64,000 nucleotides of DNA from Bradysia coprophila (lineage: Eukaryota > Arthropoda > Insecta > Diptera > Sciaridae). The stretch is from the NCBI RefSeq assembly GCF_014529535.1, contig NW_023503493.1, forward strand, positions 21,546,001 through 21,610,000. The letters are read 5' to 3'. Below the pieces are notes generated by a model that worked only from the letters and a program-made list of their open reading frames with translations, did not search any database and was not told the origin of the DNA. Below, one piece after another: positions 45,701-56,589 of this stretch (its first letter is position 1; each line of letters starts with the position of its first letter). Both the position numbers and the translations under genes were made by a program.

Positions 45701-45981
45701 CCCTCCCTGAACAAAATTAAAGTTTTACGGGAAATGCACACAAAAATTGATTGCTGTTCTAAATAGAGGGACCCTAAGGGAGTTCAAAACGATGGTCAGT
45801 TGAGTCGGACTAGATGCTTCCTAACCCCATACAATTTGTTTCTTAGTTGTATGGAATTGGGGAAGCATCTAGTTTGACTTACCAGACCATTGTTTTGAGC
45901 TCCCCTAGGGTTCCTCTATTTAGAACAGAAATCAATTTTTCGGTGCATTTTCGGTAAAACTTTATTTTTGTTCAGGGGGGG
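45701..45981. mobile_element. About 280-bp hairpin MITE
   Basis: CCCTCCCTGAACAAAA pairs with TTTTGTTCAGGGGGG. The arms continue through CTGTTCTAAATAGAGG / CCTCTATTTAGAACAG and ATGCTTCC..CCCCATACAA / TTGTATGGAATTGGGGAAGCAT to a centre near 45843. Confidence 0.85.
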
Positions 45982-45989
45982 CATGCCAA

Positions 45990-47000
45990 AATCATGTAAA
46001 GTTTACCGTTGTTGAACAGTAGAATTTCACGCCATAAGTGTGCTTCGGAATTTGAATTTTCGATGAATCGATGGGTGAACCAATGAATAAAAAAAATTAA
46101 TTTCAGCGCATGAAAATAAAGCGAGTTGACCAAATACAAGACTGCCTTTGATTTGGTTGTTGTGTGTTTCATTTTGAACTTGAAGCGGATCTATGGTTTA
46201 GTGCAGTTTGAAACTGTTTTTCGGTGTAGATTGTAGAAGTTTTATGTCTACCATAAATAACTATGCAAATATATCGACGGACATCATATCCTCGAAAGTT
46301 TACGAAAAGCATAAAAGTTAAGTTCCAAAAACCAATTATTCTTACAACAAAAATTTTCGTCCGTAAAGAAGAATGACGAAAAGTCGTTAGTTAGTTTCTT
46401 TGTTTCATTTTGAATCAACAATCGTATGATAATGAAATATTTAAATTAGGAGACGACGGTTAATTTCTGATGGTTTATATTCATTATGAATGTGATGTGT
46501 TCTCGTGGATGGATGTATCACTCACAATGCGCGTATACGAATAATTACATTTCCATTCACTGTCAATTGTTAAGAAAAATATTATCGAGTTTTCATCATC
46601 ACAATTTTGGAAAAGTACACGTTTTTTTTGAGAATGTTAACAAATACTGTGCAGAACAATTTTACAAGACAGCTGAATATTACGTTCCACATATATTTGT
46701 ATTCATTCTACATACCGACCACACTAATTGTAGCTGAGATTTACATTGTACAGCTATGTTAACAATTGTACTTGTCCCAATTTGTACAGTACAGTAGAAC
46801 ATTTTTCGTGGTAGTTGAGTAGTACTATTGTGCTGTTGAACGGTACTATTGTCTATTGAGCAGTACTACGTATGTACAAGTTAGAAGGGAATGAATATAA
46901 ATGCATGTTAGTTGTAAGTATATACTGCTACGTTAAACATTTGTACTTGTGGCTAAAAGAAATGTTCATAATTTTTTTGGGTGTAATAGGACCAAGTTAA
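45990..47000. other. Spacer without recognised gene
   Basis: An 83-codon ORF at 46486-46737 has no motif. Tandem GAGCAGTACTA / GAACGGTACTATTG repeats lie near 46820-46870. No gene is supported. Confidence 0.4.
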
Positions 47001-47004
47001 TATT

Positions 47005-47167
47005 ACACTGTGGCTATTTGCACGCGAGCGTGAATAGCCATTTTACTTTGGATTTGACTATTCGCAGTGCGAACAGCCATCACACACTGTAGTAGACTAT
47101 TCGCACGCGCGTGCGAGTAGTCAAATCCACTGTGAAATGGCTATTCGCACGCGCTCGCGAATAGAAT
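47005..47167. repeat. CG-rich overlapping palindromes
   Basis: Variants of CTATTCGCACGCG recur on both strands: CTATTTGCACGCGAGCGTGAATAG, GACTATTCGCACGCGCGTGC and GGCTATTCGCACGCGCTCGC, separated by GATTTGACTA and GGATTTGACT. Several CpGs are retained in otherwise AT-rich DNA. Confidence 0.75.
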
Positions 47168-47169
47168 CA

Positions 47170-48470
47170 GCCTGAATATTATCTGAGAAAATATTTTAGC
47201 ACAAATATTCTTTGTGAAGTACATGCATAAAGTAAATGTTAGCAATCATGATCCATACATAGAACCTGTTCGTTCATACATTACTTAATCCGTAATCCGT
47301 TTACATGAAACTTTGAAATTTTTACCAGAAAAAAGAGATCGACGTCGTTCAAAAATTGATATCTTCAAAAGTGAAAATTCTAGGAAGTGTTTAAATAGAA
47401 TCAATATATTTTGTATACGTGTACCAATGGATAGAGAATCCTAAAACGTTATTCAAGTTGCCTTTGCCACATTCATCTTCACTCGTTTACACGATATTGC
47501 CAATATTTTATACATTTTCACTTTTCGCAATATTGAGCTTGATACTTTATCTATCAAATAGTATGGAAATTGACAATATAGTGTAGACAGTACTCACATT
47601 GCAAAGGCATAAATTGTTTTTTTTTTAACGAAAAATAACAATGACTCACATACATAATTTTGATCATATGACGATTTCTTTTATCGTTCAATTCTAACTT
47701 TCTCAATATTATCCTTGAAAAACTTATAGTACGGTTGCATGTGTCATTCCGCTCGCCTTGCAACTTTTGAATTTTTTTGATATAGCATGTTGTTTGTGGT
47801 GAAAAAGTATAGAACTAATTTTTTTACCGGAAAATGGAAAATCGATTTTCCGGCCGGAAAACCCATTTACATCAAAAAATTAAAAGTCGAATATCTTCTA
47901 AAGGAATGAGTCTTTTTTTAAAATCTTTTTTTTTTCTGAAGAGGGTCATTCTATGCCGACATTTTGTGGAACAACTTTTTTTTGGGTGAGTTCATATGGC
48001 GTTTGTATCGGTACTTTCCCAAAAAGTGTACCGGAAAATTCCTCAACTTTGTAGACTGATAACTTGGCCAATTCTTAGTCCATTTTGATTAGAAAAAGTG
48101 ATTTGGAAAGGTATAAGTAAACCGGATCTTGAACCGATTTGTGGTTCCCAAGATATGCGCTAGGATTCCCACCTAGCTCCAAATTTAAGTTTTCGTTAAA
48201 TTTGTAACATTTTTCCTTGGTATTATTGTGACAATTTAAAAATAAAAACTCGACATTTTTAAATAGCAATTACGTAGGCATCATTTCTCATACTGGTAAT
48301 TGATAAGTATCTCTTCCTGATTCTAGAACTCAGAGATTTAACGAGTTTTACTAGACTGTTTTTGTTTTTCTATCATCAAATGCAATTATTGAGATCGTCA
48401 GAGGTCAGTTCCTATGTGTTGGGCACTCTTCACCTCTAAAATTGATACCTACATCTTCCTAGTTCTAAAA
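47170..48470. other. Spacer without recognised gene
   Basis: ACCGGAAAATGGAAAATCGATTTTCCGGCCGG near 47826 is a local palindrome. Otherwise there is nothing I can support. Confidence 0.4.
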
Positions 48471-48472
48471 CC

Positions 48473-48603
48473 TAGAGATTCAACGAACTTCCATTCGACT
48501 TTTTGCTCTATTTCATGAAAAACCGACATAATCGACATCGTCAGAGGTCCTAAGTTTTTCATGAAATAGAGCAAAAAGTCGGATGGAAGTTCGTTGAATC
48601 TCT
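48473..48603. repeat. Long near-perfect hairpin, 49-bp arms
   Basis: AGAGATTCAACGAACTTCCA (48473 on) and TTTTTGCTCTATTTCATG pair with the complementary arm 48555-48603 with about one mismatch, around a 33-base loop. A diverged relative lies at 48330-48420 (GAGATCGTCAGAGGTC shared). Confidence 0.8.
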
Positions 48604-48609
48604 ATGTTT

Positions 48610-49174
48610 TAAAACAACGTCAGTGTTCGCTGTAGCAACCGAATGAAAGTATCGCGATACTTTATTTGTTTGCTTTAAAGTTGAAATTGGATATACAAAA
48701 TAAAAATTCAAAGCAATTTTCTGATGAATTACAAACAGGAGCAGTGACTGATGAAGTTATCAAAAGATATTATTCTCTATTCTCTAAAGTAAGTCCAAAA
48801 AATACATAAGCCCAAAAGCGCTGCTTCAGTTAGGAGATAATACCACATGAAGTGATCAAACAGCCAAGAATAGTCGATATTTATAACTCTGTTGTCAAAC
48901 AGAAAATCGTGTCTACAAACTTCGCAAAAAAACTTCGTTTTGACGCAGTCAAAATACCAACTTCTTTGCCAAATTTGACACTGTCTTTTTTGTGATGGAG
49001 TTGGCGGACCGCGCTTTTATTAATCAATATCGAGATCACACAAAAACACAAATTTTCAACTTTATTTCTTTTTTGTACACCAAAATAACTGAGCAAACTA
49101 CAAAACAAGATATCACAATCACAAATTATTCACTTTCGAACACCGAAATGGTGACAGAGACATAATATTTTCCA
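48610..49174. other. Spacer without recognised gene
   Basis: No supported feature. Confidence 0.4.
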
Positions 49175-49735
49175 AGGTAAATATAGTGAGGAGGTAATGT
49201 CATTCAAACGCGCGGCCTAACACATAAGTTCGATACCAATGACATCTTTTTTTTTAAATGGTTGACTACGATTTACTTGTGTTTCACAAAAATATTTTCA
49301 CTATCTCAGAACAGATGGCCCTTTCTATTCCATTTTTTGGTTTCAACAAAGGGATGAGATGGTGTCTGTATCGAACTTTCGTGCCACCGCACATCTGATT
49401 CGGTTATATATGGCATTTCATTATCTCACAAGAGACAATGAAAGTATAAACCAGGTATGGTCTGTTCATACAAACCGGAGGACATAACGATTTCATATAA
49501 ACAAACTCACCTCTCATCAGAGGTGAGTTTGTTTATATGAAATCGCTATGTCCTCCGCTACATACAAAGTTTGACATTCGACCATACCTTTTGTTGACGT
49601 TCATTGACAACAGATTTTTTTTTGCTTTCAACGAAGGGATGAGATGGCGCTTGTATCGAACTTTCATGCCACCGCACATTTGATTCAGTTATATATGGCT
49701 TTAACTTCTCACTATATTTACTACACATGCATTAC
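49175..49735. mobile_element. About 0.56-kb element with internal tandem repeat and nested MITE
   Basis: GTAAATATAGTGAG at the left pairs with CTCACTATATTTAC at the right. Inside, a unit of about 110 bp (GGGATGAGATGG...GTATCGAACTTTC...CCACCGCACAT) occurs twice, at about 49340-49427 and 49628-49715, on either side of the 171-bp foldback. Confidence 0.65.
49436..49606. mobile_element. 171-bp foldback MITE, hAT-like, copy 2
   Basis: Same length and ends as 3110-3280. Flanks ACAAGAGA (49428-49435) and ACAACAGA (49607-49614) match at 7 of 8 positions, supporting an 8-bp target-site duplication that has since changed by one base. Confidence 0.83.
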
Positions 49736-51523
49736 AGTTAGAGGCAGTGAAACTTGGTCACAAATTTGTTTCAGATGTTTTTCAGCTGATCCACACAAAC
49801 AATGAAATTATATATGGAACTTCATTCTTCGCTGTTTGGAAAAATGTTTTTATCACATACACGCGATGTTCGGCTGTCAAAATTACTGAACTAGAAGAAT
49901 AATTCAAAAATTACACTTCAGTTCTATGTTGTTGTCTCGTTTTCGCTTATGTGATAAAATAGAGTAAAATAGTGTGTAATATATGTTATCTCATATGTGC
50001 TGCGAAAATTCATTTTTCGCAGGGGGCCCGCTAAAGAAAACTTCTCTTTCGCCGCACTTAAGAGGTAAAATAACTTACAGAATTGTGCGGAGATCGTTGT
50101 TTTGACTCGCCTTCGGCTCAGCATACAAACTTCACACTCTTCAAAACGTTTTCAACGAAGACATGTTGCTTGATGGTGAAACAATGGCTGATTATTTGGG
50201 GAGATATGTAAAGTGCAAGGAGAGGTTCATGTTCTCATATGGACAAAAAGTGCTAATTACCCTCATAGCTGATACTTGTGAAAAATTGTGTGCCTTCAAC
50301 CCATCGACGAATGTGGTTGCTGAAACGGTTTCGATTTCCGTCGACTAAGATCAGAATAGCGACTCTCATTTATCTTCTGAAAAATTTGAAAGTCCACAAA
50401 TAACCGTAGAAGAGGAAGAAGTTCGGTTTTTTAATTATATCGGTTCATTAATGATCGAGGTGTATAATGACGCAAAGAGACTTACACTCAGCGCGTGGTC
50501 ATGGCCCCCTCGTCATTTTGCGGCACAAAAAGCCAACCATTTCCAAATCACTGGAACTCAGCTAACAGCACTAAAATTTAATTACGTTACGCCTTCTCAG
50601 CATCCGATGTTTTTAGACTCAATCGTGATAACTAACCTCGAAAATCTTCGTTTTCGCTTAAAGAATTCACTTGCTTTGTCATTGAGAGTTGATGGCTCTG
50701 TGGATCGAACACAGGACCACAATGTGTTTGTCTTGGCGAATCTGGTCAATAAAGATGGGACAATGGAAACAGTTTTTCTAGGTTTCGCAATCTCTGAAAA
50801 TGAAGTGGACGAAAATGATGGTGCGGCGGCATACTTAAAATGTATTAAAACAGTAATAACTGATATCATGCCATGGAACGATTTCCTAAAATTAATCAGT
50901 TCGCTAGTAACTGACGGTGAACCTCTAAACACTGGTTGCAATAATGGTTTGTGGGCCCGACTAACGAGAGAGCATCAATTAGCAAGTTGTCTGCCTTTAC
51001 TACTAATTTGGTGTTTGGCACACCGTGTAACACTAGCATGGAAATCTGTCTGTAATGACAACTCAATTATTACTGATGTTATCAAGGTTGCTTCTAAGCT
51101 CTGCACATTTTTTCATAATTCTGGTAAACGGACTGCAAAATTGAGACTGGCTGCGAAAAACAACAATTTACAAGTACTGGCATATCCATCGTACAACTCA
51201 ACTCGTTGGGTGCAATACGCATTCAACTTGTTAAACACCGTTCTTCGGAATTGGAGAGCTTCGATGGTATATTTCGAAACCGAAAACGAACCTTTGTTGG
51301 TCGAATTATGATCGTATACACTTCATAACATTCTTGACTGATTTGTTGCACTTAATTAAGACGTTCCAAAAATATTTTGAGTCTGATACGAATACCATTC
51401 TGTTTTAGCACACCTTTTACTAATTAAAGTCGAGTATTCACGCAGTCGTTTAAACGAAATTCTCATACATTCTTCCACACGAACTGAAAATTTCGACAGA
51501 TAGCCCATTCATTTTTGTGGTAA

Positions 51524-52165
51524 GGGGCCGTTCATAAATTACGTAACGCAAAAATTGACATTTTCAAGACCCCCTCCCCCCCTCGTGTAACGCTAGTGTA
51601 ACGCAAGGTCATACCCCCCCCTCCCCCGGTTTGTTACGTAACACAACTCATGAAAAAATTGATATTTTTCTTACAGTAATTACAAAAAAAACTACACGAA
51701 TTGTACAGTGAACGACATCTCAAATGTCTCACTGTCAAATTTTTCTGAGAATTTTATTGTGTCATTGCAAATTCACAATGACATTCTCTGAAAAAAATGA
51801 CAGTGAGACATTTGAGATGTCGTTCACTGTATGTATACGATTGCTTCGGATTTTTTTTACAATTTAGACAGACATGTCCATGGTGATAAGTTTCGGGCGT
51901 CACCTACTGAAAAATAATGTTGCAATGTGCAAGTTTTTAAGCACATTTTAATTTATTTTAAATCGAAATGTTTTAATTTGATTTTTTTATGTTACAAACC
52001 ATGTATTTGAAACTCGATTCGCTGCACAGACTTTTTAATACGAAATATGTTGCGTGACGTAACGTTACTGTCAGACCCCCCCCCCCTCCCCCTGTAACGC
52101 TGTGTAACGCTAGACTGATACCCCCTCCCCCCCTCTTTTGCGTTACGCAATTTATGAACGGTCCC
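51524..52165. mobile_element. 642-bp Harbinger-like MITE inside the hAT transposase
   Basis: The ends GGGGCCGTTCATAAATTACG and the complement of GGGACCGTTCATAAATTGCG are inverted repeats of at least 30 bp, flanked by TAA on both sides (51521-51523, 52166-52168). A 3-bp TAA/TTA duplication is typical of PIF/Harbinger. C-rich tracts (CCCCCTCCCCCCCT-type) lie just inside each end. Confidence 0.82.
51706..51829. mobile_element. 124-bp TA-flanked MITE, copy 1, nested
   Basis: CAGTGAACGACATCTCAAAT pairs with ATTTGAGATGTCGTTCACTG. TA flanks it at 51704-51705 and 51830-51831. CAGT ends plus TA fit a mariner-type MITE. It sits inside the Harbinger-like MITE. Confidence 0.88.
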
Positions 52166-53079
52166 TAAAATTTCATTTCACCGGCTGGTTGTATACTTGA
52201 CTTATGACTAGACATGGGCATGGAACTAGGTTATTAACCACTCGTAAATTTACGAGCGTTTGGAAAGTTGTATAGATCGACCTTCAGAAAACGGTTGGGA
52301 AGAATTATTTTTAAGTAAACTCTATCACGATAATGGTGAGACTTTTTTCAGTGGACACCAATTAATTGTTGAGCAAAGAACGAGAAATGTAAGCAGTCAT
52401 GTTTTTACTTTTGAGAAGCGAAAATCCATTGTTACTTCCTTTGTTAAGTACTTGGATCAACAATTTGAACATGATCAGTTAATGTTGGAGTGCCTTAAAC
52501 CTCTACATCCGATTCTTGAATCCGCATCAACGGATTCGCTCCAAATGTGCCACAAATACATTGTTCCAGACTTTGATCAAAATGTATTCATCACGGAATA
52601 TCGTGCAGTTGCAAGCGCGCTGCAAAATTATGAATTCGTTAGTCCACTCAACAGAGTTTGCACCAGATATCAACGGAAAGTTTTTCTTCTGTAAAGACAG
52701 CATTAGCAAGATTGGCCGCCGCAAAGCCCCACTCGGCTGACGTGGAGAGAACTATCAGTAAATTTTCTGAATCCTGAATAAAAGACGATAATTTTCCTAC
52801 ACAAACTGTTCCTTAGGTCTATACAACAAAGTCAAAGACACTGATAGAACACCACTTTCGGCAGAAACATTATTCAAGACGATGTACGTAAACATGAATA
52901 TGCCTACATTAGATAAATTCGATCCCACTCCTTCGGTTGAGCATTGGATGGCTGAAAAGAAAAGAAAGCCAGCAGAAAGTTCGATATCTAAACAACAGGA
53001 ATGGTACAACGGAGTCTTTGACGAAATGAGTGAAAATCATCACCGTAAACATTCCACAATTATAAAATTTTGAATATTT

Positions 53080-54740
53080 TTACGAAGTTCACATAATGTA
53101 TCAACTGAATAGTGATAGAATATAAAGCAACAAACACAATCCATTAGCAAATTTCCTAAATTTCTAAAATTTTGGAAATTTTAGAAATTTGAGAAACGAA
53201 ATTTTTGAAAATTAGGCATTGGGACGCAGACGTTTGGGATCACTGAAAAACACCGAAAAACACCCACCTGAAATGCCTACAGATAAATTTCTAAAAATTG
53301 AACAAACAAACAGAGAAATCAAATTCTCTTCCCTCCCACGGGTCACGTTAAGTGAATTATGAGACTGAATCGCTGTTTCGACCTCAGGTGTTGACATCGG
53401 TCCCTGGCCAGAGTGGTCTGGCCATCCTCAGTTGAGGGTATTGCATAAATGGATTAAATAAATTTAATACCATTTTTAACAACAAACTTTTTCTGTATCT
53501 CACGAGCACTTAAACACACTGGGGATCTTGCAAATCTAATTTTCGTAATTAGTTTACCAATTATTTAGGTGAATGGACTAAATATTTAGGTAAAACTAAA
53601 GAATTTTTGTGGACTTTGTTCAGTTTTTCAGGAATCAAGCTAACCTACAAAAACGAAAACAAATATTCTAAATTTTAAATTTTTTATTTTACCAGAAATA
53701 GTCTTTATTTGTTGCTTAAAAATTAACAAATTGAATATTGCTGAATCTAAAAATAATGTCATTGATCACTTAAAATTATTTACAAAACAAGCTATACTAC
53801 AAGTTTATTTGCACAAAGCGAAGCGATAAGTCTATATCGATATGTTTGACATTTTTTTGGCAGTATTGTAATTTTTCTGCACAATTTTGTGAATCTAATA
53901 TATTGTACGATATAGGATGTACTACTGTTTCGTACATACAGAAGCTGACGTTGTATTTAGGTGTGGATGTTCCGGGATCCATTTAATAACATCGAAATAC
54001 AGAAAACAAAATTAACGAATTATCACATTTTCATTTTCAATAGAAAAAACATACGTAAAACAAAAATGTGATAATTCCTAATTTTTGATAATTGTAAGTC
54101 ACTCAAATGTACAATTTCACTTTACCGAAAATACTTTTTACAATTTCACTTTCCCAAAATATATATTTTTTTTACTGGCCTCTAAAAGTGAACGACTCCT
54201 TCGTGTCCCAGCTTGGACTGTCAACTTTGGATCGATCGGAAAACTAACAGATTTCGCTTTACCGAGATATAGTTGCCATGTTGCATTAAATTCGAACTCG
54301 AATGAACTGCAACTGGCACAGTTAAATTTTCCGCGAGCATTGCATTTTATTCGCGAATTACTTTATATGCGCTATACGATACAGCAATACACGTTTAAAT
54401 GAATCACTAAAAATGTTAAAATGTGATGTCTGGGATATCTCAGGGATTCGAATGAAAAGACATCACCTCTCCTATGATTAATTGGAATAAGGAGTAATTT
54501 GTTCTAGTGAAAATTTAAGTTTTTTTTTCAAGTTTCGATAAAGCGGATGTTACATGGGACAAATTCTTTTTGTGTCAAAACAAAGTTATATGTTACGATC
54601 ACATCGAATGAATAATATAGGCAAGCAAAATTGATATCAAAGCTACATGCGGAGCCTTTGAACTAATAAAATTTATGGTCAATATTTTTTTTAAAGAATT
54701 AAAACTTTCAAAGTATTTTATGATTTTTTGTGCTGTTTTC
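53080..54740. other. Spacer between the hAT remnant and the Gly-rich gene
   Basis: A palindrome CTAAAATTTTGGAAATTTTAG lies at 53166. A 105-codon ORF at 54085-54402 (ending RYTIQQYTFK) shows no family motif. The region downstream of the Gly-rich gene is AT-rich. No gene is supported. Confidence 0.4.
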
Positions 54741-54744
54741 AAAG

Positions 54745-56258
54745 TTATCCTAAGAGGTTTGTGATTCCACATAAGATACTGCCGATGATTGTGTTACTAG
54801 GGCAAGAGCTTTCAGCACCACTACACGGGCAAACATTTGAACCGGCTGGAGGTACACAACTTTGTCCATTCTGTCCTGTAGATCCTGCTACACCTCCGGC
54901 TCCGGCTAATCCACCAGCACCACCACCTGCACCAGCTTTTCCATTATAACCACCATTTCCACCCACTCCTCCGTCTCCACCATTGCCTACATAAAGCGAA
55001 AGTAAAAAAATCAATTAATTTTTGCGACAATTTCCCAGTGTTTTTTTAGTTTAAAAATAAAACTTTAATCTAGAATATCCAAATCCGCTGGATAATAACT
55101 GATTCGAATTAAACGCATAATTTATGTATACTTCTGTAAATACTGTAAATGTATTACACTTTGTCAATGTCTGACAATTTAGTGCAAATGAACAAAGAAC
55201 AAATTGTGATTATGTGATGAGTTAAAGCGATTAAGTGAAAATGTATGCCGTTCAAAAGGCGTGTGTTGCAAAGAAAAACTACTATTTATCTAGATTACCT
55301 GATGATGCACCTCCAGCACCACCATTTCCACCAAGTCCTGCAGCACCACCAGTTTGTCCTCGACCACAGCCTCCTGCGCCACCTTTGCCACCATTTCCTC
55401 CATTCACATTATTTACGTTTCCTGCACCTCCGTCTCCACCTAAACCTCCTATACCTCCAGCTCCAGCTAATAACGAAAGAAAGAGTTAGGAAAGGAATAA
55501 ATAATTCAAAAAATTTAATCTACCTAATAGTCCGGACGGACCACCAGCTCCTCCATCACCTCCATTTCCAGCAGCTTTAGAAAGGAAAACAAAACATTAA
55601 GAAAGGTTTATATATATAAACGGATAATTCCACTGAAAACACATGAAAGCACCCATTTTAAAATCTAAAATACAGTGAACGACATCTCAAATGTCTCACT
55701 GTCAGAGAATGTCATTGTGAATTTGCAATGACACAATAAAATTCTCAGAAAAATTTGACAGTGAGACCTTTGAGATGTCGTTCACTGTAAAACGCAATAT
55801 CGTGATAATAATGTATCAAATGACTAAGACAATATAATGAAGTTTCACTTACGTTCAGTAGCAGTAGGAGCACCACCAATTCCACCGACTCCTCCAACGC
55901 CACCAGCACCTGATCCATCTCCAGCACCACCGCGTCCACCAGGGCATCTAAAATATATTATTTGAAAGTTAAGGTGCTCCCAGCCTATTGAGAAATGACG
56001 CAATAAAATGATGATTTCCTATGGGAAGTTCTACTTCTAGAATTGTCGGTTCCCATGCATCTCAAATTAGTTAATAACTTACCCTGAACATCCAGGAACG
56101 CCAGCAGCTCCGGCACCACCAGCTCCACCTGCAGCCCCACTACCTGCTGCTGCATCGACACCGTCTAAATTAGCACAGACACATTGTGCATCTGTTGTGA
56201 CGTAGAATCCAGCAATAGATACTACTAGTAAATATGTTGTTAACTTCGAGGTGAACAT
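54745..56258 (-). CDS. Secreted glycine-rich repeat protein, five exons
   Basis: Exons: 56258-56083, 55947-55853, 55574-55524, 55466-55299, 54986-54745, with GT-AG introns and compatible phases; 732 nt, 243 aa. It begins MFTSKLTTYLLVVSIAGFY (signal peptide) then VTTDAQCVCANLDG. Residues about 45-200 are Gly-Gly-Ala/Val/Asn repeats such as GGAGGAGAAGVPG, GGVGGVGGIGGAP, NVNNVNGGNGGKGG and GGDGGVGGNGGYNGKAG. The C-terminus is Cys-rich: SCVPPAGSNVCPCSG...SSCPSN...ILCGITNLLG. The repeats recall silk, cuticle or collagen-like structural proteins, but without regular Gly-X-Y it is not collagen. Apparent Pro-rich plus-strand ORFs here are antisense shadows. The product is likely extracellular; exact role unknown. 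Confidence 0.87.
55673..55787. mobile_element. 115-bp TA-flanked MITE, copy 2, in intron 2
   Basis: Same ends as 51706-51829 (CAGTGAACGACATCTCAAAT), flanked by TA at 55671-55672 and 55788-55789; its interior is in the opposite orientation relative to copy 1. It lies within the second intron of the Gly-rich gene, away from the splice sites. Confidence 0.88.
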
Positions 56259-56351
56259 GTTGCAATTTTATTTTCAAAATTTAGTTAAAACTCTTTGGAA
56301 CGTTATGTTGAACTGTACCAAATGATTTAAGTTAAAATAAAATGTTTACTC

Positions 56352-56359
56352 CTTATATA
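56352..56359 (-). promoter_or_regulatory. TATA box of the Gly-rich gene
   Basis: TATATAAG about 95 bp upstream of the ATG. A TACAGTTC initiator-like site is at about 56317-56310, roughly 40 bp downstream. Confidence 0.6.
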
Positions 56360-56463
56360 GGTAAAATAAGAACTTTTCGCAACAACAACCGTGATCATCT
56401 TCAATTATATTGACTTTTCGCATATAAAAAGTTTCAATAACAAATCGACACACTTTCAGACTA

Positions 56464-56581
56464 CAATCGCTAAGCCGAACTGGTGTGCATACGTTATTTT
56501 GCACCAGCTGGTCCCATTTGGAATTGTATGTGACCAGCTGGTGCAAAATAACGTATGCACACCAGTTCGGTTTAGCGATTG
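56464..56581. mobile_element. 118-bp near-perfect hairpin MITE upstream of the Gly-rich gene
   Basis: Arms of about 50 bp (CAATCGCTAAGCCGAACTGG and onward, ending at GACCAGCTGG) differ at one position and flank an 18-base loop. TA is on both sides (56462-56463, 56582-56583). It lies about 100 bp upstream of the TATA box. Confidence 0.85.
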
Positions 56582-56589
56582 TAAATTAA

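Larger units (their letters stand above)
50163..53073 (+). pseudogene. Decayed hAT-superfamily transposase
   Basis: The frame from 50163 runs to 51311 with one in-frame stop at 50346-50348; the second part (50451-51311) holds the RNase H-like core, LSLRVDGSVDRTQDHN (first catalytic Asp), LVTDGEPLNTGCNNGLW (second) and IWCLAHRVTLAWKSV, resembling the KIAA1586/ZNF862-like hAT group. After about 200 bp of damaged sequence and a 642-bp MITE, coding resumes at about 52260 (WEELFLSKLYHDNGETFFSG), shifts frame near 52670 to ALARLAAAKPHSADVERTIS, the hAT dimerisation motif (52685-52776), and ends with MYVNMNMPTLDKF...EHWMAEKKRK (52882-53073). Several frame changes and the insertion make it non-functional. 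Terminal repeats were not identified. Confidence 0.88.

Noticed and set aside
55235-55580. Pro-rich and His/Leu-rich plus-strand ORFs
   Set aside because: Antisense of the Gly-rich exons (GGN codons read as NCC), with no independent signals.
54745-56258. Collagen gene
   Set aside because: Glycines are in GG-X clusters, not every third residue, and no propeptide or NC1-like domain is seen.
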